Origin: Phlegmacium glaucopus
Taxonomy: Eukaryota > Basidiomycota > Agaricomycetes > Agaricales > Cortinariaceae
Direction: 5' to 3'
Assembly (NCBI GenBank): GCA_015039465.1
Contig: MU130365.1
Coordinates: forward strand, 6,016-56,871
Length of the DNA stretch: 50,856 nt
A model generated the notes under the pieces. That model saw only the letters and a program-made list of their open reading frames with translations. It made no database searches and had not been told where the DNA came from. The stretch's first letter is position 1. The number at the start of each line of letters is the position of its first letter. Shown in pieces: positions 34,390-44,700 of this stretch. A program made the translations under genes and the position numbers.

Positions 34390-35049
34390 TGTGGGTGGGA
34401 CTGACAGATGAGGAGAACGGATCTGGGAAGTGCGAGTGAAGAAAGCAAGTTCAAAAATCTATCGACAGAGGTGTAGCAAGAGTGTAAGGCTGCCCCTGAC
34501 CACAAACCGCGGACTTCACGTAGAAGGATGTCACTGAGCTGCACTTCGACGAGGCTGTTATACTTTGGTGCCATCTATTACACTCTATTATATCTACTTC
34601 ATTACTCACCTTCGTTCTTACTCTGTGCAACCATGTCATAGACTCTTGCTTTGCTTCCTGGGTTACCTGGAGGTGCAGTTATAGCGGTGAAGGCCATTTG
34701 CAATAGTAGCCTATGGAAACGGTATAGATGATGAATGTGATTGAGAGTGAAATGCCCCTTATATACCACCCACCAAGCATGTAAGAGGCAAGGTCATAAC
34801 CCAGCTGAACTTATTCTACCAGTTCCGCCTTAGGATCTTCTGAGTTGTCTGGCCCTTTTCCCTCACCTGGAAACAGGCATATTTTCCCCAGAAGAAAGCC
34901 GAAATTGGGGCGTAGCTTTTGCGTCTGCGTATAGCACCTAATATTACGGATACGTTTCCCGCTCAGTATCAGGAGCTCGAGGATTTTTTACGTACGTTGT
35001 GGCTTGCTTAAACTGGGCTCATGCAGCACTCCTCGAGATAGTTTATCTT
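34390..35049. other. Upstream region of catalase; possible short leader ORF
   Basis: On the minus strand a short frame from about 34702 reads MAFTAITAPPGNPGSKAR...SKNE up to a gtgagt donor. It could splice to an acceptor near 34574 to give a peptide of about 34 residues, and the sequence looks protein-like. I do not recognise it. It may be a first exon of a lost gene or a leader ORF of the catalase transcript. Confidence 0.3.
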
Positions 35050-35545
35050 TATTCCATAGGACAACTTGGGAGTTGGCAGGATATGATCGTATTTTCCTTC
35101 TTTATGGCGTCCTTGAGGGCGGCGACGGATTCTTCCTTTCCGATTTTGACTTGGAAGACGTGCTGGTAATCATCGCCGCGCCCATAACAGAAACGGTCGG
35201 AGGAAAGATGACGAGGGGATATCTGCTATGCCCACGAGGATACAGACAAGCATCAGACAGCTTAAACGCAAATGGGAACACGGCACGCCACAGCATTCAT
35301 CGACAGATGGAGGATTGACGTAGTCGAAGGCCTTCCTCACTGAAGACTCGGATAACTTCTTTGTAGGTGCGAAACTTCCAAGTTCCAGGTTTCTCCAAAC
35401 CGTGTCAAGATCATCCAGAGGGCGGTAAACCTTCCAAAGCTCGAGTTTTTCTGCACATACGAATCTTCTCCTTGATCATTTCCTTGAAAATGCTGACATT
35501 ATCGCTGTCACCAAAGACACAGTAGTTGAGTGGGAACATGGACAT
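35050..35545 (-). pseudogene. Crinkler-type N-terminal domain remnants (two)
   Basis: From the ATG at 35545 the minus strand reads NYCVFGDSDNVSIFKEMIKEKI, then in another frame LELWKVYRPLDDLDTVWRNLEL and FAPTKKLSESS. This is the ubiquitin-like head of CRN (crinkler) proteins common in mushrooms. A second start of the same type follows near 35200-35090 (YGRGDDYQHVFQVKIGKEESVAALKDAIKKE). Only a 10-base gap (gtatgtgcag) separates the first two pieces, too short for an intron, so the frame is broken. Crinkler relatives in fungi are often fused to kinase or nuclease domains; no such domain follows on this strand. Confidence 0.5.
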
Positions 35546-35788
35546 GGCTATTGAATAGAATACTGAGACTTGAGAGGAGTTCGTTTACAATCGCTTTGTT
35601 GGCAGCTGGTTATCATATGTTGTTTGCCGAAAATGTCAGCGGACATCGGAGTATGTACTGTCTGTAAACGTAGGAGATGAATTTCAAGCAGAGCTTGGGC
35701 GCATTACTTCTCTGCAGCTCCTACTTCTCTTATTTGTTACTGTTTGTTAACCATTCGTTCGCTTGTGTGCTCAAAAGTGCTCAAAAGG

Positions 35789-37428
35789 ATGCTGCGATGT
35801 GTACTTACACCCCGCTTTCGAATTCTTCAAGGCACATTCTCCACAATCCAACGTCGCCTACGCCCTAACTTCACCATCCGATCTCTAACTACGCCACTTC
35901 CTGAAGTTGTATTTGCGGACCCACATGCACCTCGATCCTCAAACAAACGTGTCTCTGTCAACTCGGAGGGCATTGAACTTGTTGAACTGGAGTTTGTTGA
36001 AGAGCCATTAGGAGTCACAGCAGAGCAAGGTCATGGCTTTATTCGGGTTGAATTTGGTGAAGCAATTGGTCCAGATAACCGCTACAAGGTTGTTCGGAAG
36101 CTTGGGTGGGGCATGAACTCCAGTGTATGGATGGCATTTGATATAAAGTATGGCTTACATGAGAGTCATACACGCGTTATACTCATGACCTCCGCACGGA
36201 AGAGAGATATGTCGCAATCAAAGCTCTGAAAGGATACTCAACCGATCTGATTAGAAGAAGTATAACGTGGGAGCACAACGCCCTAGAGCGCGTAGCTTCC
36301 ATGCCACCACCCCCTGGTATTGAGCCAAACCACTGCCTTCGACTTCTTGCTAGCTTCTTGCAACCTGGAAAGGATCGGGACGGAGTCCATCTGTGTCTCG
36401 TTACAGATATTATGGGCGGAGATGTTAAATCTCTCCAGGTTAAGGTCGCTGGTAAAAAGGGTCTGCCTTTACCACTGGCTAAGCGTATCCTCTTGCATAC
36501 TTTGCAGGGTCTCGCGCATATGCACCACTGTCAGATTGTGCACACGGATCTCAAACACGACAATATCATGTTTGACACTGGCTCAATCACACAGGACGAT
36601 CTCTCGATGTTCATCAAGAAAGACCCGGCTCGTCGCCACCCTCCTGAAGAGAGCTGGGGATGCATTGTTCAAGCAGCTGTCTCTCAACCACTCCCTCTGC
36701 CTTCGCTCTCTGAGGCTATGACCCGCACCTACATGGTTTCAGATTTCGGCAGTGGTGAGCAATAGCTTGATTCCCTGACTCGTGAAGCAGTATTGACGTC
36801 TGGCGACCCATAGCGCAACCTTCGGCCTTTCACACCACTGATAAGATCACCGCGAAATCCCTTCGTGCCCCAGAAACCATTCTTCAGGGCCCATGGGATA
36901 ATAAGGTTGACATCTGGGCATTTGGATGTCTGGTACGTAGTTGTGTCCCTGTATTGTAGATTTACCTGCTGATTGTATCAAACTTTCAGATATTCGAGCT
37001 TATCGTTGGTAGCGCTTTTTTCGAATATAAATCTTACCCGGAATACATGCTTGATGAACCGACGGGGCATCTATGGCAAATGCTCTGCTTCACACGCGAG
37101 CGCATGACACGTGAACAAGTAAACTCAAGCAAACTTGGAGCTCAATACTTCGTTCATCCGAACGACATTGACGACCCATTTTGTTCGTCTTTCTATTTGG
37201 TAACAGTTGTTGTGTAATACTTACGCAATGAATGCAGGTTACCTGAAAGCGCACGCGCCCATATTTAATAACCCTTTTGCCATGTCTCTTAGGAACTACG
37301 GGGTGCTGCAGGAGCCAGATGTACTTGCAACAGCGAAGATCATGCAGAGGTGTCTGCGGTTAAATCCGAAGGACCGAGCAACGGCGGAGGAGTTACTCCA
37401 GGATCCCTGGTGGCATGGTGCAGCTTGA
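35789..37428 (+). CDS. SRPK-type serine/threonine protein kinase
   Basis: There are five exons: 35789-36147, 36207-36754, 36814-36932, 36990-37182 and 37238-37428. They sum to 1410 nt (469 residues). The N-terminus is Arg-rich without acidic residues (MLRCVLTPRFRIL...) and could direct import into mitochondria. Kinase marks are RKLGWGMNSSVWMA (glycine loop), YVAIKAL (Lys), IVHTDLKHDNIMF (catalytic loop), DFGSAQPS, LRAPETI and DIWAFGCLIFEL. The layout follows SR-protein kinases, which phosphorylate Ser-Arg splicing factors. Mushrooms hold many SRPK-like copies of unclear role. The spacer between lobes is about 30 residues, shorter than in classic SRPKs. The splice at 36148-36206 was chosen because it joins AFDIK to YVAIK in frame. 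The 37183 donor is gttcgt and less certain. Confidence 0.85.
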
Positions 37429-38150
37429 GTAATTTCCTATGCTTGCTACGTGTATGCACGCTGAAATCCGGTAGCGACTTGGACCCAAAAAGGTAATGCG
37501 TACCTGCAAAAAAAACACAGATGGAATATGGCTGTTGTAAGACAGGGTCGGTTGTCTCATATGTGAGGCTCGCCGAACCTCTCGCGATTGTAGTTTTCCT
37601 TGAGCCTTTGCGATGTTCCTCGAGCTTCTTGCTAGGTTCTTCAGGTATTGTAAGTAATTTTAATTTTAATTGTGACTTAGTACACATGCTGCGTCTGTCT
37701 ATTCTGGCCTAGAAGAAATACAGACTCGGTATTCTTCTCCACTTTATAAACAATATACTCACTCTCTCATAATATTTTCTCATTTCACAACAGCTGCAAC
37801 GAGACCAAACCGATCCGACTCCTGGTTCCTGCAGCATTGTCGACCTTCGGGTGTAACGACTTTCAAACTTGTTTATCTAATCACTTCCTTGGACTACTGA
37901 TAATTGGCACCTGGTCATGATGAATCTCATGAATAAAAACTGCTCTATGAAGGTTGAAACATCCATAGGGTTGACATCTATATCTGACCTTTTCTTCTTT
38001 TGAATAGCAGGCTTCCTATAGACAAAGATGATATAGTTCTCACCACCACACGAAGTCCTGAAAAGGCCTACCTTGGTTTGATGGAACCCAGCTTGTCCTC
38101 CATCTAGAAAGTTGTATAACTTGGGCCATTAATATTTAATCCTTATTATT
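37429..38150. other. 3' flank of the kinase gene, no gene recognised
   Basis: This is about 700 bp with short frames only. Nothing like a transposon end or RNA gene was seen. Confidence 0.45.
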
Positions 38151-38345
38151 GACTGACCCCAACATGTAACAACCCTGTTGGAATGGGAATGGTTCTTGAG
38201 CCACCAGCCTGAGACCAAATAACTCTGGGGTGAGGCTGTACAGCATATTGTGGATCATAGAGCAGCGGAAGCACGGCGACACTGGGACTGGTAATGTAAA
38301 CTTCAATGCTGGTTATGTACTTCCAGTCTAAAAATGTATGCATTC
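38151..38345. repeat. ~190-bp direct repeat, left copy
   Basis: From CTGACCCC through GTAACA, GGTTCTTGAGCCACCAG, AACTCTGGGGTGAGGC and CAGCATATTGTGGATCATAG to CTAAAAATGTATG this matches 40207-40400 in the same orientation. The two copies enclose about 1.9 kb holding an unknown gene and a MITE. Confidence 0.8.
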
Positions 38346-38419
38346 CATTATCTGTCACATGTCTCACAGTTTGAAACATTGTTTGTCTATATATACTACA
38401 TCATTTACTACCTCTAATA

Positions 38420-39261
38420 ATGCCAGAAAAGCTTACAGTCGCAGAGCAGGCTATTGTTGCCAAAGCATCCCAAGATCTCTATCAATATGAAAGGATCTGC
38501 GAAGAACACTCAGCCATTTTGCTTAGAGATTTAGAAGGGTGTACTAAAGAACACCAAGAATACACAGAAAACTCAAACCTGACAGGCTTCATGCCACCCT
38601 GCAACAAATTTGACCACTACATTGAAGAGTCAGAGAAGGTGCTCAAGAAAGAATGTAGAACTGTGCTCGAGTATGCTGCATATAAGTTCAATGCAGTGAT
38701 AGTGCTAATCTACTGTTTTCTGTAGCCACCTTCATGTGGTACACGCTGCATACTTTCTCTGCTGGCTCTTGATGACAAAGGTGTCTGAACATGGAGAACA
38801 CATTTATCTGGAATTCATTTGTTGAAAAGTGGAGCTCGAGTATGTGCTTGTGTTCTGACCTAGCATGTATGCCTATTAAAGCCTTCTTAAGCAAACAATA
38901 TCCTTATATTTTCCCTGAGTCTTCCTCTGCGGCTATTCACATCTCATCTGAACCTGCACCATCCGATTATCCCACCACCCTCGTTGTTTGTACATTTGAG
39001 TTGAAAGAGGTCATGAACCTGCCTCGTGTTTTGCTCCAGGAGACAGAGCTTATCCAATATCAATGTAATCCAGAACTGCTTCAGAGGGAGACCTTTGTGT
39101 CCTTCAATGAAGATGAAGCAGATTATAAAGTCTTTCATATTCTGGCATTTATTACTGCAGATCAAGAAAGAGCTTTTTATGTGGTGTATGCTGATGAGGG
39201 TCCTGAAGCGGTGGCTTGTACTAGCATTAATTTGTTTGACCTTCTTTGTACATCAGAGTGA
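38420..39261 (+). CDS. Unknown protein, probably repeat-associated, in two pieces
   Basis: The first frame (38420-38725) starts MPEKLTVAEQAIVAKASQDL and is rich in Glu and Lys, with two Cys (CTKEH, MPPCNKF). The second (38791-39261) ends in a clear protein-like stretch: PTTLVVCTFELKEVMNLPRVLLQETELIQ, ETFVSFNEDEADYKVFHILAF, YADEGPEAV, stop after CTSE. A short intron between about 38697 and 38728 (gtgata ... tgtag) may join them, but stops remain between, so the first piece may be a separate or damaged exon. I do not recognise a named domain. The position between two direct repeats suggests a mobile or amplified gene. Confidence 0.45.
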
Positions 39262-39374
39262 GTTCTTCAGGCAAATACATCATTTTAATTAACAAGACCA
39301 CTGTTGGTTGCCCTAAATGACTTGTCAAAAAATTGTGGTTGTCACTGAGTTAAATTTTTACTTCATCCCATGGA

Positions 39375-39920
39375 TAGTGATGGTCAAGGGTAACCCCAGG
39401 GTGGAATTAGGCTGACCCTTACCCTTACCCTCCAAAAACCCTTACCCTTGGCTGAGGGTAAGGGTTTTGGAGGGTAAGGGTAAGGGTTTCTGAGGGGTTG
39501 GAGGGTAAGAAACCCCAGCAGGGTTTAGTGCAAGGGTTTGGTCCAAATCCTTCCTCAAGCTTTGTAATCCAAAGGAGCCTTCAAAGTAGCTATTATTTAA
39601 AACATGTTCAGGGTGTTAAAGGTGTTTAGCAATAGATTTTAAATGAAATAGAGAGGGTTTGACTAGTATTTTAAGCTACTGATTGTTGTGAAAGCAGTGA
39701 GGCCTCTTTAGATTGCTTTTTCTCTGATTTAAAGTCAATTTTATAGATACACAACAGTTAGATCACTCTGATATCAGAGAAATAAAAATTCCCAAAAATA
39801 CCCTGACCCCTCCAGAAGGGTAAGGGTTTTTCAAGGGTCAAAAAATCTGTACCCTGACCCTGACCCTCCTTACCCTTACCCTTGTACCCCAGGGGTTTCC
39901 CAAACCCCTGCCCATCACTA
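39375..39920. mobile_element. hAT-like MITE with 8-bp TSD CCCATGGA and GTAAGGG-type repeats
   Basis: The left end TAGTGATGG and right end CCATCACTA are inverted copies, flanked by CCCATGGA on both sides (39367-39374, 39921-39928). Next to both ends lie tracts of CCCTTAC/GTAAGGG with related CCCTGAC units, oriented to pair with each other. The middle is AT-rich and non-coding. An 8-bp duplication and a TAG start fit the hAT superfamily. The internal repeats look like telomere sequence but are not TTAGGG. Confidence 0.88.
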
Positions 39921-40206
39921 CCCATGGATTCCCATTGTGCACATTCACAAATTTGTAGTTTGTGACTCTTACACCTATTTACATATGCATATCTTTTTCG
40001 TTCATGATGAACTACACATTTGTGAATATGCACATGCCACAGTGGGACAAAGTAAGATTTTGTAAATATGTGTAGGAGGGGTGAACTACTAGCAGTACAG
40101 GATGGAAAAGGGGACAAAAATTTGTGTATAGCAAGCAACCACAGCGATTTTTTGACTTGTCATTTGTGGCAACAACCAGGGTTTTGTTAACAAGTATGCC
40201 AAACTG

Positions 40207-40400
40207 TGGTGGGTTATTTTTTACTGACCCCGAAATGTAACAAGTTGTTGGAATGCAAATGGTTCTTGAGCCACCAGGCCAAAAGAACTCTGGGGTGAGG
40301 CAGTACAGCATATTGTGGATCATAGAGCAGCATAAACATGACAATGCTGGGACTGGTAATGTAAACTCTAGTCTCTATTTCTTGCCTAAAAATATATGTG
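40207..40400. repeat. ~190-bp direct repeat, right copy
   Basis: This is the partner of the repeat at 38151-38345. It differs by about 15 to 20 percent, mostly single bases and small gaps. The homology begins at CTGACCCC in both. No TSD was found and the repeats lack matched LTR ends, so their class is open. Confidence 0.8.
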
Positions 40401-40635
40401 TTCTGTTATTGTAATGAAAAGATAAAGCAGTGACTGTAAAGTGACTGAGTTTTGATTTCATCACACTAGAGGAACCTTGAAAGATGGTTTAAAGAATTTA
40501 AGATTCACTAAGCTTATTTACATTTTGGTTCTTCGTTTATATACCAGTAAAATAACCACAATAAACAAATAACAAGATAGAAAAATAATCAGAATCAAAG
40601 GGACACAAAGAGTGACCTTTTCAGGTCTTTTGGCA
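40401..40635. other. No gene recognised
   Basis: This is a short AT-rich stretch between the direct repeat and the hAT element. No coding frame or repeat is evident. Confidence 0.4.
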
Positions 40636-40999
40636 ATCAAGTATAGGGCTGTGCACTGCTGCTGTACTTACAGCTCATGGATGCCAAGATACGGCTGCCA
40701 TTACTGTACCGTGGGCCTCTAGAGATATCATTTGTCAGTATGGTGATGGCACGGTAATGGACCATTGACAGTGATGGCTTATGGTGGGAAACAGCCATTG
40801 TTGGTGATACAGCTGAGTCTCAAACTTCATAGAACAATCAACAAAGCACCAAATGGCAGGAAACAGATCATTTCAACATTAATAATCAATTTCCTTGTGC
40901 TCTGCGCATGCAGTACCACACTCTCTTCTCAAGACGTTACATCTTCATATTTCTGTATGTATACTCCATAGTTCTCACAGTTCTAGTTCCAGTTGCTTA

Positions 41000-41365
41000 C
41001 TTGTATAGCACTATGAATAGGAGACCAAAACTTTTGATGTCCTTCCAGACCTTACTCCATGAAATTACAATCATCATCTCTTCATTCCTATCTTTTCACT
41101 ATCAATTTTGGTTGTTGGCCACAAGGGTTTCAATTTTTTCTGGATTTTACTCTGTGAAATTCGCCCTATGATTGTGATCTCTTCATTCCTATCTTTTCAC
41201 TATCAATTTCAGCTGTTGGCCACAGAGCTTTCGGTGTTTTTCCAGATTTTACTCTGTGAAATTCACCCTATGATCATGATCTCTTCATTCCTATCTTTTC
41301 ACTATCAATTTTGGTTGCTGACCACAAAACTTTCGATGTTTTTCTAGATTTTTACCCCATGAAAT
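41000..41365. repeat. Three tandem copies of a ~101-bp unit
   Basis: TTCATTCCTATCTTTTCACT recurs at 41081, 41182 and 41284, giving a period of 101 to 102 bases. The units also share the TGGCCACA and TTACTCTGTGAAATTC parts. They lie in the 5' non-coding part of the hAT element. The open frame across them (41108-41347) is a product of the repeat. Confidence 0.85.
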
Positions 41366-41779
41366 TCTTTGTAGGGTGAAGCTTTTGCTGAATCCATGAG
41401 TATTTATACAGGTCAGTTTTCTCACTGAAGGTGATACCAGTGCTCATATCCCCACTTTATGGATACTGGTTGTGCTGTTGATGCATATGGCAACCTCAAA
41501 GACCCTGCTGATGTCAAATTTTTTGAATCCAAAACTGATGTTCGCCCTCTTCCATGTCTTGCTATACATGTTTCATCAGGTGGCCAAGGTTCATCAATTT
41601 AATTGTTAAATATTTTTATCTGATCCTACTGTCCCACAGATTGTCAATGCCAGGGCTGAGGCGCCAAGATGGCAGGCTATATTGCTGCAGAAACCTTGGA
41701 TTCTGATGGTGAACCCCAGAAGCCCAAGAAATCTTGCACTGGTTGAGGAGTGACAGGAAATCATTCTGGAAGGTTGCAT

Positions 41780-44700
41780 TGTGCCTGTGCACAGAAGCAG
41801 AAGTTATATGTGGGTGCTGAAGATTCAAGAAACTGATGACCAGGATGGTAACTTTACCACTGGTTTGTCTGAATCCGAGTCTAGTGATGGGTCTGCCAAT
41901 GATGAAGTCCCATCTAATGCTGAGGTATGTCAACTGCTATTTTCAAAATTATTGCGATCAATTCAAAAACTTTACATAGATTGCATCATTTCTTCCTTCT
42001 AAGACAGCCCTGACGACAGGCTGTGGCTCTGGATCTACCAACAAACAAAAACACAAAGCCCCTGAAGTCATAGGAGTTAAGGATGAAGACAGTTCTTGCC
42101 GAATCCCTGCACGATCAATAAATCCAATTGACAACACTGCCATACCCACATCAAGTTGAGCAGCCACAGCCTCCTCTCGTACCCAGAAGACCAAAGCTGA
42201 TAAGGTATATCTTTTTGTGCTAATTCAAATACTCTGAAAAATATTGAGTCGTAACTTATGTAGTCCATGACAAAGAATCCTATTTATTATTTCTATAAGA
42301 GTGTTGAACATGGTGAAGATGGCAGCATTGGAGCACTTGGCGACAAGCATTTTAAATGTTATCACGGCAATGGGAAGATTTTCACATTAGCAAAATCAGG
42401 AAGGTCAAACCTTACATGTAAGTCATTGATCTGGTCTTTGCTTTCCTATGCTAATTTCATTCTCTCAGCTATGGTTACCAATTTAAAGTCATGTTCACCC
42501 AATATGTACCGGCTCTTCACTGTGCTGAAAGGATGCCCAGCAGATCATGCTATTACTCAGGAAGAAATTGAGTTTGCTTTGGGTAAGAAGGTCCTTGATG
42601 CAGGAAAGGTGAAGGAGTACTTCCACAATCTTGAGCTTTCTCAAGAGAATATCCAGGCTGCGTTCAACAGACAGGCCACAAACACAGCTGTAAAGAATTG
42701 TATTCTTATATTTTTCACAGTTACTGATACCGTCTTAGGGGCCATGGGATCAAGATAAATTTGAGCAGCTTTTGGTGGAATGGATTGTTGCTTGTGACCA
42801 ACCATTCGAGGAGGTCAATAGACCTGAGTTTCGAGAGTTTATTTCCTATGCTCATCACCCTGCTCCTAACCTCAAAATTCCACATTGTGATGCTATTAGG
42901 CACCAAATCATGAAGATGGGTGAAGATACAGTAGAATCTACTAAGGAGATGTTTGCAGTATGAACACCTTACTTTCTATTAACAAATATTTATTATTATT
43001 TAATCTATAGACTGAAGTTGAGGGCAAGATCAGCCTATCTCTCGACACATGGACTTCAAGCAATAATTATGCTTTTTGGCTATTATTGTGCATTATGTGA
43101 ACAGGAATGAGATTTTAGGTGAATATTTTGTCCGTTCCTCATTGTATGTATGGAGGTTTACATATCTTGTTTGAAGAAGAATTGTTGACCAATTTTCGAG
43201 AGCTTGTGGGTGAGCATTCTGGTAAAAACATGGCTGAAGCAGTATGGGAGACCTTGAAGTGATACAGGATTGAGGGGAAAGTGAGCAAATTTTGACTTAA
43301 TATTCTTGAGCCTAGGATACTAGTTTCTTTACAGATCTTTGCATTCATGCTCGATAATGCCTCTAACAGTGACACTATGGTTGAGGGAATTCAATCACGA
43401 GCAGCCAAGGAAGGTATTGATTTTGATGCAGCTTGGGCATGTCTCTGATGCATGCCACACACTATTCATCTTGCTGCTATTAAGGTTTGTAGTTTTTAAT
43501 TGCTAGGTTGTATTAACCCTTACCCAAAATTTAGTTACTTGAAGCAATTGGTGCTATTTCCAAGACAGAAGCTTGAAAGGCAGCCTCTCAAAGTGGCAAT
43601 TACCAAGATTCAATAACAGCACCACTCAGTCATGCTCACAATGATAATGCAGCAATACAGGAGGATACAGACAATCAGGATGTGCCCAGTTTATCACTTG
43701 ACACGTCAGACAACATCTTACCAGCCGTTGAAAAGGTTTTCCATTTATTTCCAGTATTGAATTATATATTGACATTCTCTCTTAGCTTTGAAAATTTATA
43801 TGTGCTATTCAATCCAGCCCTCAGCACAAACAAGTCTGGTTCAAGCAAGTTGAAGATTCCTCTCATGGCAAGAATGGTGATGAGCGAAAACAGGCTTTGA
43901 TGCTGATCCTTGATGTCAAGACTCGTTGGTCATCAACACATCAGATGATGTGTATGTCCTCTCTTTCTTGGTGCATACAATGGCCGATGGAGTATTTGCT
44001 TTAGGACAACATCAGGAAAACTCCATCCATCTGGCATGTCTGGTGCCAGACATGCCAGACACTTCCAGATTGCCATCTCTGGTATGGCAACATAATGACG
44101 CTCCCAACACCATAAAAGTTTTGCACACCAGAAATTGATTCTAATGCCAGAAAACTTTCTGGTAACATTAATAGTTTCTGACTCAAGCATATCATAAATT
44201 TGTCAGGTCATCATTCTGTCAGTTCATTACCAGGAATACAATCTTCAGGACAGTTTTTGGGTGGTCAAATAATTGCATTAGCCAAGGGGGGAAGAGTAGC
44301 GGTAGGTTACATATATAACATGGGGTAGTATTGGAGAAGGACACCAGCATGTGCTGAGAATCCTGATATTCAAGTCCCATGTAGATGAGGACTGTTGGTG
44401 TCATAGAGATGGAATTCAACATACCTGTTGACAGACTGCCAAGCATCTCACCTCCTTGCCATCGGATGACAGCTGCAGAAGCTCTTCAGAAATCACTATC
44501 ACCACCTGTCGTGTCAATGTCAATTGGCCCATGACAGGAAATTGTGGATCTCACCCACACCCTTGTGACAGCAGGGCAACAACTTCCTAGTGCGCTGCAG
44601 TCCTAACGATCCAAGGTTTATAAATGCAACTCCAATTACTTACCATCAACTGAGAAATAAAACAGGAGCATTGTCATGAATGACCTGCAAGGAGGAAAGA

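Noticed and set aside
36148..36206. Frameshift in the SRPK-like kinase between AFDIK and YVAIK
   Set aside because: A 59-bp intron (gtatgg ... gagag) joins both in frame.
39420..39900. Interstitial telomere
   Set aside because: The units are GTAAGGG and GTCAGGG, not TTAGGG, and they lie inside a MITE with clear TSDs.
38151..40400. LTR retrotransposon with two LTRs
   Set aside because: The repeats have no paired TG/CA ends, no TSD, and no gag or pol between them.
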